From: Staphylotrichum longicolle
Lineage: Eukaryota; Ascomycota; Sordariomycetes; Sordariales; Chaetomiaceae
Direction: 5' to 3'
Length of the DNA stretch: 64,000 nt
NCBI GenBank assembly: GCA_019096155.1
Contig: JAHCVI010000005.1
Span: 2,428,468-2,492,467, forward strand
In this document: one piece after another, positions 32,685 through 44,118 of the stretch
Numbering within the stretch: position 1 is the first letter of the stretch
How the letters are laid out: each line of letters opens with the position of its first letter
Made by a program: the position numbers and the translations under genes
Notes under the pieces: model-generated
What the model saw: only the letters and a program-made list of their open reading frames with translations
Database searches by the model: none
Told to the model about the DNA's origin: nothing

Positions 32685-34707
32685 ATGGCGACCACTTCGC
32701 GATCTCGACCGTGCGTCGAGCTCGACATCCACGACGACCACTCGCACCAAGTCTCGACTTCGTCCAAGCCAGAGCCAGAGACAGCCCTCGGCGAACTGTC
32801 GCTCAACAACATCCACAACATCAAGCGCAAGAGCAGTCTTGAGTCTTTGGCCCGCCAGCTGGACAATTTCCACATCCACGGTAACGACAAGGAGAACAAG
32901 TCGCGTGTGGCGGCCGAAGTCGGAAGCCCCTCGACAGCACCAAGCACCAACGGCGTTGCTTGTGGCAGCGCCATTGCCTCAGTGTCGGACGGTATGTGGC
33001 TGTGTTGAGTCTCACCTTTGGGGATATGTGCTGAACGCTCCCTGTAGAGTTTAAGAGAAGCCACCCCCTTGCGCTGGCCAGCCAGCACATTCCCAGCACT
33101 CAGGAACAACTGTCAAAGCACCAGGAAGGTCGGTTCGATTGGCTGCTCTCCATCCCCGTAAAGCCCGCCAAAGGGCGCAGACCGCGCAGCGACTCTCATG
33201 GCGACGCGGAGCTGCGCCACGGCGAAAAGACGCTGTATTTCGGCTGCAACCTTGTCCACCGCCGGTCACAGTCCGGCGGGGAGCTTGAGCACGGCAAGTC
33301 GACTGACGTGTATACCTTATTAGCCACCCGTCTCGAGAGCGAGCAGTCGTTTTCCAGTGACGTGGACGCCGAGATGGAGGAACTGTTGCAACACGCCACA
33401 CCAAACGCGTCCCACCTCAACGACGGGATGATGGCTGAGCGCCGCGGCCAAACACTGGCCGTGCCCAAGAGTCCGAGGTTGGTTGTGGACGTCAAGGATG
33501 TCAACGACGATGGCGCCTCCGATCTCATGGTAAGCGAGCCCTCCAGGCCGGTGTCCCGGATCGAGGATTCGGTCGAGGCCCTCGACAAACTCGAAGAAGA
33601 GATAGAGGCTCTTGCGCAGGTGACCCGTCTTGAGCGAGTGCTCTCTCCCGACGCGTCCACCCAGAACCACACCAAAACGACGCCCTTGAAGCGAGCGACT
33701 TCGGTCAGGGTGGGTACCACGCCGGCCAGGAGCAAGACGCTGGAGCGCAGCGCCTCAGTGCGCAAGCCGACTCCCGCCAGGGACGATGAGAAGACGGCTT
33801 CTGGTTCTACTACCTCGTCTGCGCGCAAGGTGCCTCGGCCAACAAGCCTCCTCCCGCCCAAGCCGCCAGCCAAGTCCACGAAGGCTCCCACCGTGGCAAC
33901 CTTTGAGCTCCCAGGTGAAGCCGTGGCCCGTCGACTGAAGGAGCAGCGTGAGCAGCGCCGGTCGCAGCAAATCTCGGCGGAGCAAGCCGCCGCACTCGCA
34001 GCCGCCTACTCCCCTTCCAAACCACACTTCAAGTCTAGCAAGCCCCCGACCCGCCCGACCTTTGAACTGCCCGGCGAAGCCATCTCGCGCAAAAAGCGTG
34101 AAGAGCGCGAAGCCAAACTCCGCGCGCAGGAGGAGGAAGAGCGCAAGCGGCGCGAATTCAAAGCCCGCCCCATCCGCAGCAGCCTCGTCCCGGGCTCCGT
34201 CCCGCGCGAGACCCTCACCAGCCTCGCGCGCCAAAAGTCTCGCCAAACAACCGAGGGCTCGTCAGACTCGGCGTCCACCACCATCACCTCGGCCCAACAC
34301 AGCAGCATCAGCAACAGCAACAGCAAACGCCTCTCGACCGCCGCCCCGTCCTCCACCTCCCGCACCACCGCCACCCCACCGGCAGCCTCGACCCTCCGCG
34401 GCCGGCCCCCACCGACGCGGAGCGCACACCACCACCCAGCCGCGCGCGGCCGTCTCGGCGGGTAGCTCGAGCCAGACGCTCGATATAAGAGGTGTTTGCG
34501 CGCGAGAACGGGTACACGGCGGAGCGGGAGCGGGAGAAGCGCGAGAGGGAGAATGCGGCGCGCGTCGCGCGGGAGAAGGCGGCGGAGCGGTCGCGCGAGA
34601 TGAGCCGGCTGTGGGCGGAGCGGCAGAGGGTCAAGAGGGAGAAGGAGAGGGAGAAGGTAAAGGGGGAAGAAGAGGGGCAGGGGCAGGGGAAGAGGGTTGT
34701 TGTTTGA
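32685..34707 (+). CDS. Coiled-coil protein with FELPGEA repeats, possibly TPX2-like (3' end frame uncertain)
   Basis: Exon 1 32685-32991, 49-56 nt GT-AG intron, then exon 2 from 33048. The N-terminus is polar and includes SLESLARQLDNFHIHG. The middle is Ser/Arg-rich. Two copies of a (P/A)TFELPGEA motif each precede a basic helix (ARRLKEQREQRRSQQ and SRKKREEREAKLRAQEEEE) and a basic stretch FKARPIRSS. This resembles the microtubule-binding TPX2 C-terminal repeat, but that is inference. The main frame stops at 34465. The expected charged coiled-coil end (VFARENGYTAERERE ... AERSREMSRLWAERQ) is in another frame, ending at 34707. Between 34370 and 34500 the protein-like reading passes through two frame changes with no credible intron, so indels in this GC-rich stretch are likely. 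Confidence 0.7.
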
Positions 34708-35793
34708 GGGAGAGAGGGAGGGAAGGACAGGTGCATGGCGACTGATTCTTGTGTGGTGTTTGTTTAGGGGTTCTTTTCTTTTGGGGACTCCTTCAGGGTC
34801 TGTTCTTAACCATGCATGTTTTCAGCATTGAGTTATTTGGGGCCAGAGGGATGGATGGATTGGGCGGCGGTGGTCTGGATCCAGGGGCGTTACGCGCCCA
34901 TGGGGATATGGAAGCCCTGATTATCGAGCTTTGGGGGGAGTTTATGCTTATACTGCCGCGTAAGAGGCGACAGATGGCTACCTTTACCTTGTTGTAACAG
35001 CTTCCCAGTAGCTGGGCTCTTGTTTAAGAATTGGAACATGTATCATTGCCGTCGTGGTTCAGCCATCCATCTGATGTTCAAAGTCGAGGGTTAGGGTGGC
35101 CATGGGGGCCTTGGTCCTTACAGGTGGTCCCTCTGTTTCCTTCCATGCTTGCCTGCCACAAACCTGACTTACAGAGGCGAGGCGGGACAAAGGGTCCCAG
35201 GTTGCACTTGACCACAAAACACTTTCAGCGTTTCGGGTCAAGTTTGTTCTAGAAGTGCTCAATGGAACAGTCAATAAATGAACCCGCATTCAGCCAGAGA
35301 TCGCGTCGATGGAGAATATCTGGTTCAGACACGTGCGGCTGCTCCGAATACGACTTTGCTGTGTTCTTGGCAGTCAGTGGGTTGATTGATGGGTTGAATC
35401 CTCCAGGCGCGGCCAAGCTTTCATTTTCGCATCTTTTGGGTCTTTTGCATCTTTCACTTTCTCAACGAACAAAAGAACCGCGCTTTGACTGTTGTTGGTC
35501 AAAAGACACCACACGCACCCGCGTGCCCCTCAGCCTTGCGCAGCCTTCCGATTGTTTCCATCTCACCGTGCCGGATACCGTTAGCCACCGCCGGCTTGCG
35601 ACAGCACTGCAGCATCGGGCTCTGCCTGTTCAATATGGCAGCGGGCGGTAGATTATAGCCGAGCAAGCAAGTTGAGGCGCGCCAAGCACTCTCCGCATTC
35701 CGCCAGTGGAGCGCTGGAGCACTGGAGCACTGGCCCGAGACATAGGGCCCCATCAATGCCGACACCCCAGAGCACCCCATCTCCACTCATTCC
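34708..35793. other. Intergenic region upstream of the carboxylesterase
   Basis: No coding feature recognised. It should hold the terminator of the coiled-coil gene and the esterase promoter. Confidence 0.5.
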
Positions 35794-37857
35794 ATGTGCC
35801 TGCCCCAGTTAAAGCTCCGGGGCCGCCGCCGGACGGCGCTGGGCCCGTGGCTCTCCGCAGCTGCTGTCTTACTGCTGCTGTGGCTCTACCTCTCCGGATC
35901 TGGACCCAGGCCTGAACCCAGGGTGCAGACAGGCTGGGTGGTGAACGTGGACAAGCACGGCGGATCCGCGCAGGGAGCTCAAAACGACAAGGCCAAGCAA
36001 GCAACGACGACGACGACGACGACGGAGATAGCCATGGCCGCAACACAAAAGCCAGCGGCCGCGGTGCCAACCGACCCCGCTGTCGTCCTCCGGCAGGGCA
36101 CCTACAAGGGCACCACGCTGCTCGCCTCGCCGCGCTTCCCCAAGGCGATCGAGGCCTTCCGCGGCGTGCCCTATGCCCAGGACACGGGCGGCGAGAACCG
36201 CTTCCGCCCGCCACAGCCGCTGCCAGAGTCCACGGGGACGTTTGACGCGATCGAATGGGGCAAGATATGCCCGGCGGAAGGGGTGGTGCGCCGTAACATG
36301 AGCGAGAACTGCCTCAACGCCAACATCTACCGGCCCGCGGGGCTGGTCGACAGGGACGGGTACCAGAAGACGGAAGGGTCCAAGAAGAAAAAGAGGCCAC
36401 GGCTGCCCGTCGTGGTCTACGTCCATGGCGGTGGCTTCAACACCGGTCACGGGACTGAGCGCAACATGGCGACCTTTGTCGCATGGGCCGACGCTCCCAT
36501 GGTAGCTGTTAACTTCAACTACCGTGTTGGTGCCCTCGGCTTTCTGCCGTCCGACGTGACCGCTCGGGAAGGGCTGCTGAATCTGGGACTACGGGATCAG
36601 CAGATGCTGCTGGAGTGGGTGCAGGCCAACATCGAGGCGTTCGGTGGTGACCCCAAGAAGGTGACCATCATGGGACTCAGCGCTGGCGCTCACTCGATCG
36701 GCCATCACATCATGTACTACTCCAAGAATCCCGCCAAAGCCCCCTTTTCCAAAGCCATCCTGGAGTCTGGCGCCACCACCGCCCGCGCCGTCTTTTACCC
36801 AACCCACCCGCGCCACCTCGTCCAGTTTCGCGAGTTCCTGATCGCCGCCGGCGCCGCGGGCGTCCGGAATCCGACATCTTCACCCACCTGCGCACCCTCC
36901 CGCTCGAGAAGATCGTCCGCGCCTCCAAAGCCGTCTGGGACAAGTACGTCGACAGCGTCACCTGGCCCTTCCAGCCCGTCATCGACGGGCCCAACCCCCT
37001 CGCCCCCTCCAGCCAGAACCCCCCCTCACCCCCTCATCCCCGACCTGCCCATCAACTCGTGGCTCGCGGGCGCCCACCTCCGCATCCCCCTCATCACGGG
37101 CTACAACACCAACGAAGGCACCTCCTTCATCCCTGCCAAAGCCAACAAGGCCTCGGAATTCCGCGCCTTCTTCCAGGCGCTCATCCCCTCCCTGACGCAA
37201 GCCGACCTCGACAAGCTCGAGGCCCTCTACCCGGACCCCGTCACCACCCCGTCCAGCCCCTACAAGCGCGTGCCCAAGGGCATGGGCAAGCAGTGGGCGC
37301 GCCTCGACGCCGCGTACTCGCACTACGCCTACATCTGCCCCGTCCTGCAGACGGCGCACTACATGTCCGAGGCCGCCGACTCCAAGAGCGGCGGCGTCTA
37401 CGTCTACCGCTACGCTGCCACCGCCGCGCACGGCACGGCGAACCACGCCGACGAGACGCCCGTCGTGGCGCACGACCTCGAGGAGCTGCAGGGCATGAAG
37501 GGGATCGAGGAGGTCGCGGACGCGATGCACGGGCGCTGGGCGCGGTTCGTGGCCAGCGTGGCGGCGAGTCCGGACCTGGAAGACGGGGAAGGCGATGGGG
37601 CGGCGGCGGCGTGGCCGAGGTTTGTGTCGCCTCTTGGTGGCAAGGCGGAGAACAAGAAGAAGAGGGATGGGACGGGCCGGATCATGGTGTTTGGGGAGGG
37701 CAATGATGAGAGGGGCGGCGGGAAGCAGAAGGGCGTGCCGGCTCGGGTGGTGGAGATGACGGAGCTGGAGAGGGAGGCGTGTCGGTTTTGGTGGGAGAGG
37801 GTTGGTTTGAGCCAGGGGGTGGGGAAGAGGGAGGAGGTGGTTGGCGCGAGGTTGTAG
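35794..37857 (+). CDS. Membrane-anchored type B carboxylesterase (compensated frameshift)
   Basis: Alpha/beta-hydrolase of the carboxylesterase/lipase type B family; substrate unknown. Single exon, 687 codons as read. Residues ~18-37 form a hydrophobic signal anchor (LSAAAVLLLLWLYLSG), so a type II membrane protein is likely. Conserved parts: EAFRGVPYAQ, NCLNANIYRP, oxyanion loop VVYVHGGGFNTG, VNFNYRVGALGF, and the nucleophile Ser in IMGLSAGAHS (family norm GESAGG; here Leu replaces Glu). The acid Glu is in TNEGTSF and a His lies in HGTANHADE. Between about 36865 and 37030 the written frame is Ser/Pro-rich nonsense, while the neighbouring frame reads as esterase (ESDIFTHLRTLPLEKIV, WPFQPVIDGPNPLAP). 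A lost C near 36863-36865 and an extra C near 37019-37035 would account for this. Activity is likely if those are sequence errors. Confidence 0.87.
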   Translation: MCLPQLKLRGRRRTALGPWLSAAAVLLLLWLYLSGSGPRPEPRVQTGWVVNVDKHGGSAQGAQNDKAKQATTTTTTTEIAMAATQKPAAAVPTDPAVVLRQGTYKGTTLLASPRFPKAIEAFRGVPYAQDTGGENRFRPPQPLPESTGTFDAIEWGKICPAEGVVRRNMSENCLNANIYRPAGLVDRDGYQKTEGSKKKKRPRLPVVVYVHGGGFNTGHGTERNMATFVAWADAPMVAVNFNYRVGALGFLPSDVTAREGLLNLGLRDQQMLLEWVQANIEAFGGDPKKVTIMGLSAGAHSIGHHIMYYSKNPAKAPFSKAILESGATTARAVFYPTHPRHLVQFREFLIAAGAAGVRNPTSSPTCAPSRSRRSSAPPKPSGTSTSTASPGPSSPSSTGPTPSPPPARTPPHPLIPDLPINSWLAGAHLRIPLITGYNTNEGTSFIPAKANKASEFRAFFQALIPSLTQADLDKLEALYPDPVTTPSSPYKRVPKGMGKQWARLDAAYSHYAYICPVLQTAHYMSEAADSKSGGVYVYRYAATAAHGTANHADETPVVAHDLEELQGMKGIEEVADAMHGRWARFVASVAASPDLEDGEGDGAAAAWPRFVSPLGGKAENKKKRDGTGRIMVFGEGNDERGGGKQKGVPARVVEMTELEREACRFWWERVGLSQGVGKREEVVGARL

Positions 37858-38521
37858 ATTTTTTTTTCCTCTCGTTTTTTCTGTGGATAGCTGGTTGTGG
37901 GTGGTTTGGTTGTTGTTTTGGATTTGATGGGGCAAGAGGGCAGGTCGGGGTTGGCGTTTGGGGTTCTGCACTCTTACCTTTTCCGCGCTTGGACGTTTGT
38001 CTGCGATGGAGCGAGAATTGAGATGACATGACATGACAGGTCCGATTGCCTCGTTGACCGTTCTGTCAACTGAACTGTTGCGGATGTCAATTTGGAATTG
38101 TTTTGCCATGTGACATTGAGCTCGCGTGTCGTGAAACGGCGGTGTTACACCCACCAACCCCAACGGCGAACTGACCGCAGAGTCTGAACACCATGCCCAT
38201 CTTCATACCGGCCACTTTGACACCCGGAAACTGGCCACCTTGGATGACACATTCATGAGATGTCGCACAAGACCAGTCCATGTCGTTCTAGAATGTTGTA
38301 CACACAAGATATACCCATCCAATACATACATGCATGCTATCCAATATGCAACCCTTCTATCCCCCTGACACTAATGCAACCAGACCTCTCCCCCCCAGCA
38401 TGCTACAGTACCTATACAACACCCGCTTACAACTACACAATACACATTACAAACATTATGTACCATTACCCCTCACATACACACCCCCGCGCCCGGTCAT
38501 GTCATTTCACCCCCCCTCAAC
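37858..38521. other. Convergent 3' flanks of esterase and TMEM135-like gene
   Basis: A T-rich stretch directly follows the esterase stop. No gene recognised. Confidence 0.5.
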
Positions 38522-40185
38522 TCAGTCCCTAAACACAACCCCCATCACCCCGCCCAACAGACCTCCCAGCCGGCCCGGATTCTCCCTGACGCACGTCAGC
38601 ACGACCCCCATGCTGGCGGCGAACGCGAGCGTCTCGCGCCACTGCTTGTCGAGGCCGTAGCGGCGGGGCAGCAGGGCGGCCATGGCGCGCGGCGCGACGA
38701 AGAGCGCCATGTCCTTCCTGCGCGGGGCGCTCTCGAGCAGCACGCTCCAGCCGCACAGCACGCACCCGGCGCCGACGCAGTACCCGCCGTCGATGCGCTG
38801 GCGGGAGGCGTGGGACGTGCCGAGCAGGCGGGGCCCGACGCGGGTGCGGGCGAGGCAGACGCCGTAGTAGAAGAGGGTGATGAAGGCGCCGAGGAAGGCC
38901 GAGGAGCGGGCGGCGCTGAGCAGGGCGCGCCGCACGGCGGGGAGGTTGCGCTTGCGGGCGACGAGGAGCAGGGAGAGCGGGAGGTAGGTGGAGAGGGCCC
39001 AGCGGAAGGAGCGGGCGAAGCGGGCGAGGGCGTGGCGCTCGCACGAGGGCCCGCAGCCCATGTGCACCATCTCGCAGGGGAAGGGGACCGAGACGGCCGG
39101 GTCGCCCCACTCGAGGGGCCAGGCGTAGTCGGCGCACATGGAGGTGAGGAGCGGGGCGGCGCCCGTGTCGGCGCCGTAGAGGAGGGTGCCGTCGCGGCAC
39201 CGCTGGAGGGCCGTGATGAGGCGCGCGTCGACGGCGGCGGCCGAGCCGATCCACTTGTTGTAGGAGCGCGGGAGGCGGGCCGGGTCGTAGAACCAGGTCC
39301 ACATGACGAGGCCGCTAGAGAGGGCGAAGACGGCGGGGTGGGCAAAGGTGCCGAGCGTGGAATCGAGGGGCGTCCATTTCCCGGCAGCCTGGCGGCGGAG
39401 CTTTCGGCGGTGCCAGAGCTCGCCGACGATGATGTCCAGGGCCCGGGTGACGGCGAAAGAGGTCAGGTCCAGGGTGCGGCCCGCGTAGTGGACCGTCTGG
39501 GGGGCTCCATTGGACTGGGAGCCGGAGCCGGACTCAGGCCCGGGGGTGACATCGGTGAAGCCCGGGGTCTTCTTGGACTGCACAAGGCGAAGACTCAGCC
39601 AGGCAGCGATGAAGGAGGCGAACCACCGAGAGAGTCTGCATCGCGTTAGTAGGAGAGTCGGAGACGCTGCAACACGCAGGGGCTCTTTGAGGGGGGAGAT
39701 TTACCTCCGCCGGGCAATATCGGGGATGTTCTTGGCGTAGTGGTCGAAGGCGGCTGTCAGAGGGGGCTGGAACAAGGTTGCCGTGTTAGTGGCATGCAGG
39801 CCGGGTCACGCAAAGAGCCAAGGTGTGACAGGAGCAACGACAGCCAGGGGTTGATTATTCCGAACAACGGACGACGTACCTCGAGGAGGGTGGTGCCTCC
39901 AACCAACACGGCACAGAATGTGGGGAAGCGGCGCCAGTCGAGCCCCCCCAGGAGGATCCGTTGAAGGGCGTCGAGGAAGGGCTCCCCCCGCTGCGTGTCG
40001 CGTGCCGTCGTGGCCTGCTTGTTGCGCCTGTAGCGAGCCAGGTGTTGGAGCAACAAGGTGGCCAGTCTGGGGGCGACGGCAAACCCGTAGCCCAGCAGGT
40101 AGGCGCGCACCAGCGGGCGGAGGGTTGGGGGCACGGCACTGTCCCATCTTCGACGCGACGGCGGCTTCAACAGGGAGGCGTCCAT
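38522..40185 (-). CDS. TMEM135-like multi-pass membrane protein
   Basis: Exons 39880-40185, 39705-39766 and 38522-39635, GT-AG introns; 493 aa. The N-terminal exon begins MDASLLKPPSRRRWD and includes LVRAYLLGYGFAVAPRL and FPTFCAVLVGGTTLLE. Exon 3 carries several hydrophobic stretches, the Cys-rich EMVHMGCGPSCERHAL, AFLGAFITLFYYGVCLAR, and YCVGAGCVLCGWSVLLE. This matches the fungal relatives of TMEM135 (linked in animals to mitochondria, peroxisomes and lipid droplets), in which paired Cys and Gly-rich membrane segments are conserved. Molecular activity is unknown. The family call is by recollection of pattern, not by alignment. Confidence 0.78.
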
Positions 40186-42481
40186 GGCAGCGCGGTGGTT
40201 GAAATGGCGATGGGGCGATGGCGTTGTCGAATTAGCGAGTCGAGTAATTAACGTTATCCGATGCCCAGGGATCTGCTCTCAGCCTCGCAACTTTTCTGTT
40301 GACCTGAACACACCAAAAAGGGAGTCAGTCAGACGAGTGGCTGAACCCAGAACTTAGAAGTGCTCCGTATTTCGACTGGCGCAACCGGGGCCATCAAGGA
40401 GTCCGCACTGAAGCAGCCATGAGTTGATGCTGTCTTGTTTCTAAAATTGGCTGGGGGTGGCGAGAATCGGGCATTGAGCGATGCATGGACAGGCAGGTGT
40501 GTGAAGCTGGTGTTTTCATCTGAACTAGGTTGCGGCAGGAATGCGTGCAAAGAGATCACTCGGGACGGAACCGGCCTGTTCGAGCCTCGGAACACGCTGA
40601 GAGCGCCCCACGAACAAGGACAGACAAACAACTGTGAAAAGCAGCGGCCCGCTTTCTGGAAACCGCCAAGTGGGCCTTGCCTGGCTCTCCCGAGTGCTGC
40701 ATCCCAGCGACTGCCCGCGTGCAGCGAACCAGGACGGCTGGAAACGAGCTGATGTCGGATCTCGCTCCTTTGGTGTGCACTTGAATCGCCCAGACTCGCC
40801 AGGCACTTGCTGACTGCTTGGCGGATTTGTGGAGTCTCGCCGTTGCAGTGGATCGCTCTCAAAAGATGGTGCCTTTTCCAGGTTCCAGGTCCCCGTCCCC
40901 CGTCCCCCGAGATCCCGCCGTGCAGCTGTGTCTGTGCTGCACCGCTGGGCATGCCTGCTGCAACCGTGGGTGGGTTCGGCAGATGCGGCATCCTGGTCAG
41001 CAGGCTTATTTGAAAACGAATGCTTCTCTGTATGTAAGTTGTGCGTGTTGCAGAATGCCTCTGCGGCGCGCGGAAGCCACCCGCTCTGGCCCTGTCTCAT
41101 CCCTCGTGGAATCCCCTCGTGGAACCTTCCCTGGCTCCCTGGCCTCCTTTCCCGGTAAATCTCCGGCGTCCATCCCGCGTCAGGGCAGCCCTGGGCCTGG
41201 CCATCCGAGCCATCCAGCCATCTCAAACACACCGACCCCCGGAGTGGAAGCTGACAGAAGGCTCTTACGTTGTGGCGTTTGTCGCCAATAATGCGCAGGC
41301 TCAAGGGGGCATCCAGAGCACCCCGGTTTCTGCAGCGAGTCCCATCACCAAGCAGGGCAGCCTGCATGATAATTGTGGAGGAGCCCAGTCGGGCCCCTGT
41401 CAGCGGGGCACCATCTGGGGTTCGTGCGCTCTTCAAGCAGGGGAGAAATGAAGCATGTGATGTTCTCTTAACGGGATATTTAGCGCGCAAGGCATCCCGC
41501 GTTTAGTGCAAAGACCCCTTTAGTAAAAACACCTGACCCATCTGATTTCAAATCTGGACACCTTCAAGACTGCAGTGCCCGCCTTGGGGTTCCGTCATCT
41601 GGCATCTGTGTTGGCGCAAGGGCAATAAATTCGAGGTACTATGAGGTTTTTTAGACGCATCTGCATTGCGTGGGAGAGGATCCGGGTTCTAATTTGAGAT
41701 GCAGCGAGAGCACATCTTCTTACTTTCGTCCCTGTCCCTGTACGATCTGTGCTTGGTATTCCATAACCCGGATCATGGGTCGCCCCCATAGATCTAATCC
41801 CCGCACATTGCCCCATGTGTTCCCCCCTGGTCCGTCCTTGACAGTCAAAGCTGGAGACCCCAGCACTTCCTTCCGTCTTTTCAACAGAGATGCCCCATTT
41901 TTGACATGTGTTTCGACATCTCCCCGCCTACCACTTCCAGGAAGCGAAGCAACACCACAAATCCCATCACCGCCCAACATTGCTATCCGTGACGACCACA
42001 CGCCCGCCAGACACTCATTTTACAACTCACAGCGCCAGTCGTCTTGGTCGCCCTTTCCCGTCTTGCCGGTTGACCATTCCACACACGAAACCATCCAACC
42101 ATTGCAACCCGGCACTCCGCCAATCCACCCAGCATACCTCTATAACCTTCACACCACTGACACGCCAGTCAACCCCGTCGACTCCGTCAACCGGCACCCC
42201 TTACGCAATTCCTTGATTGCCCTCCACGAGCCTGTTGTTCATGGCTGGGGACTGCGTGCCTTCACCACGCGCCCGCCTCTTGCCCCAAGCAGTTCGAGAA
42301 GTCATCACACATGCAAGCCAGGATGGAGCCCTCACAACGTGCGGTTGGGGGGATGCTATTCGGATGTACGTCTGGTCGAGATTTCTCTTGTCGCCCACGT
42401 TGCCCGTCCCGCGCTGCCTTCTCTAGCAACTCGAGCATGCTGACCCTAAGTCCCTCTGCAGTCGGCCTCGGCCAACAGCCC
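40186..42481. other. Divergent intergenic region TMEM135-like / bHLH
   Basis: About 2.3 kb with no recognised gene. Many short frames, no domains. A possible 3' splice site (CCCTCTGCAG) lies at about 42452-42461, just upstream of the bHLH start, so the TF mRNA may have a spliced leader. Confidence 0.5.
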
Positions 42482-44118
42482 ATGGACCCCGAAGAACCCC
42501 CAGTTCCAAGCGGCAACGAGCTGCTCGACTACGACGAGAGGCAGCTACTTAGCAAATTCTTCAACACCGTCAACGCCAACGGCTACCCGAAAGTGACCAA
42601 GGGGCTGGGCGGGTTATTCACAGAAGACTGGCGCCTGCCGCCCTCCCTCATCGGCCACAATGTCTCGTACGGAAATGCCGCTGACGCCATGGAGGCTATG
42701 GGGAGTATGGACATGGAGGCCATGGACAACATGTTCGCCGGGCTGCAGCCGTCAAACTTGATGATGCCCGCGTCGGGCAATGAAGACATGGGCTATCACG
42801 GCTTTGACTTCTCGTATGGTGACGTGCATTCTCAGGCCGGCGTCTTCGGCAACTCGAGCGCCTCGTCGCACAGGGCCATGTCCCAATCTGGAATGAGCTT
42901 CAACCAGGCGCAAGCGAATCCGACCCTCAACTCCCGCCACCCTATGGCTGCTGCAAGGCACCAACCCGCAATGCCCCCAGTAACCTATGCCAACCAGCTC
43001 CCGTCGAACCAGTACTCGACGGCCCAGTTCTCGCCAGACCACTTTCCGTCAGGCCAGTTCTCGTCCAATCACTTCCCGCCAGACCAGCTCTCGTCCCGCC
43101 GGCTCTCATCGAGCCAGAATCCCTCTGTTCCCCTCAACGGCATGCCATTCATCACACCCACTGCCGGCGGCCAGCTCTCCTCAGGCCAGCCCTCGTCGGC
43201 CCAAACCTCCCCCGTTGGTCCCAACGGCATGCCGTTTCAGCACCCCGCCAGCAGGCCTTACAATCGGCGACCGCACCCCGCGCTCAACGAGGTGCAGTTT
43301 GGCTCGGATCCGGGCTTCAACAGCAAGAGCTTCGTGCCTCAGTCTCAAAGCGAAACCAGCGACGCCATGATGAGGGATCAAATAGCAACGTTGAGCTGTC
43401 TAGAGAGAACCGACAGCGCGGCGCCAACTCGCGCGCCGAGTCCCACAGCATGGGCGCCCCCGCAACCCCCAGACGCGGCCAGAAGGAAGTCGTCCATCCC
43501 CCTCGACCAGCTCGGACAAATACCCTATGCCCCCGCGACATCAAACGATCCCACACACGACGGCGCCTACCCGGCAATGAAGCGCCGAAGAAGCAGCAAG
43601 ACAGGCGAAGTGAAGGTCGGCGACGATCCCAATCAGACCGGGCTCTCCGCAGTGCATGAAGCGGGCTCGTCAGCCACGACGACCCCGGCCGCGCACCTGC
43701 CCCGTCCGAGTCCAGGCGACGCAAAGTCCCGCGACACCCACCACCTCGGAAGGCACCGCCGGCGCAAACAGCGGCTCCCGCACGGGCGGCGGGCCTGGCC
43801 GCGAACTCGGCCCCGCGCAGCCGCAACAGGAACGGCGCCGGCGCGCGCAGAACGCCCCGCACAAACCTCTCGGAAGACCAGAAGCGGAACAACCACATTG
43901 CTAGTGAGCAAAAGCGGCGAAACGTCATCAAGGAGGGCTACCCAATGCGGAATGCTCTCGTGCCGGGGCTGAATGTGGGCGGGTACAGCAAGTCGATTGC
44001 GCTGAACCTGACGGCGGATTGGATACAGGGGCTGGTGACGGGGAATGAGAAGCTGCGGGAGGCGGTCCTGTTGAATGGGGGGACGCTGGGAGGCGGGGGC
44101 GCGGTCGCGGTGGCGTAG
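42482..44118 (+). CDS. bHLH transcription factor (frameshift before the DNA-binding domain)
   Basis: The start ATG at 42482 gives MDPEEPPVPSGNELLDYDER followed by QLLSKFFNTV, a typical N-terminus in this fungal bHLH group. The middle is Ser/Gln/Pro-rich with repeated QFSS/HFPP units. The basic helix-loop-helix domain at about 43860-44060 reads RTNLSEDQKRNNHIASEQKR, then RNVIKEGY ... LVPGLNVGGYSKS. The H..E..RR pattern of its basic region predicts E-box (CANNTG) binding. The N-terminal frame and the bHLH frame differ by one base; the change must lie around 43680-43720, where both frames are open. No GT-AG pair bridges it cleanly, so a single-base indel is favoured. The stop TAG is at 44116-44118. 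As written, the long frame ends without a DNA-binding domain. Confidence 0.82.

Noticed and set aside
36979..38163. A 394-residue minus-strand frame overlapping the esterase 3' half
   Set aside because: Pro/His/Arg-rich shadow; the plus strand has recognisable esterase motifs here.
38810..39649. A 279-residue Glu/Gly/Ala-rich plus-strand frame over the TMEM135-like gene
   Set aside because: Low-complexity antisense shadow of the spliced minus-strand gene.
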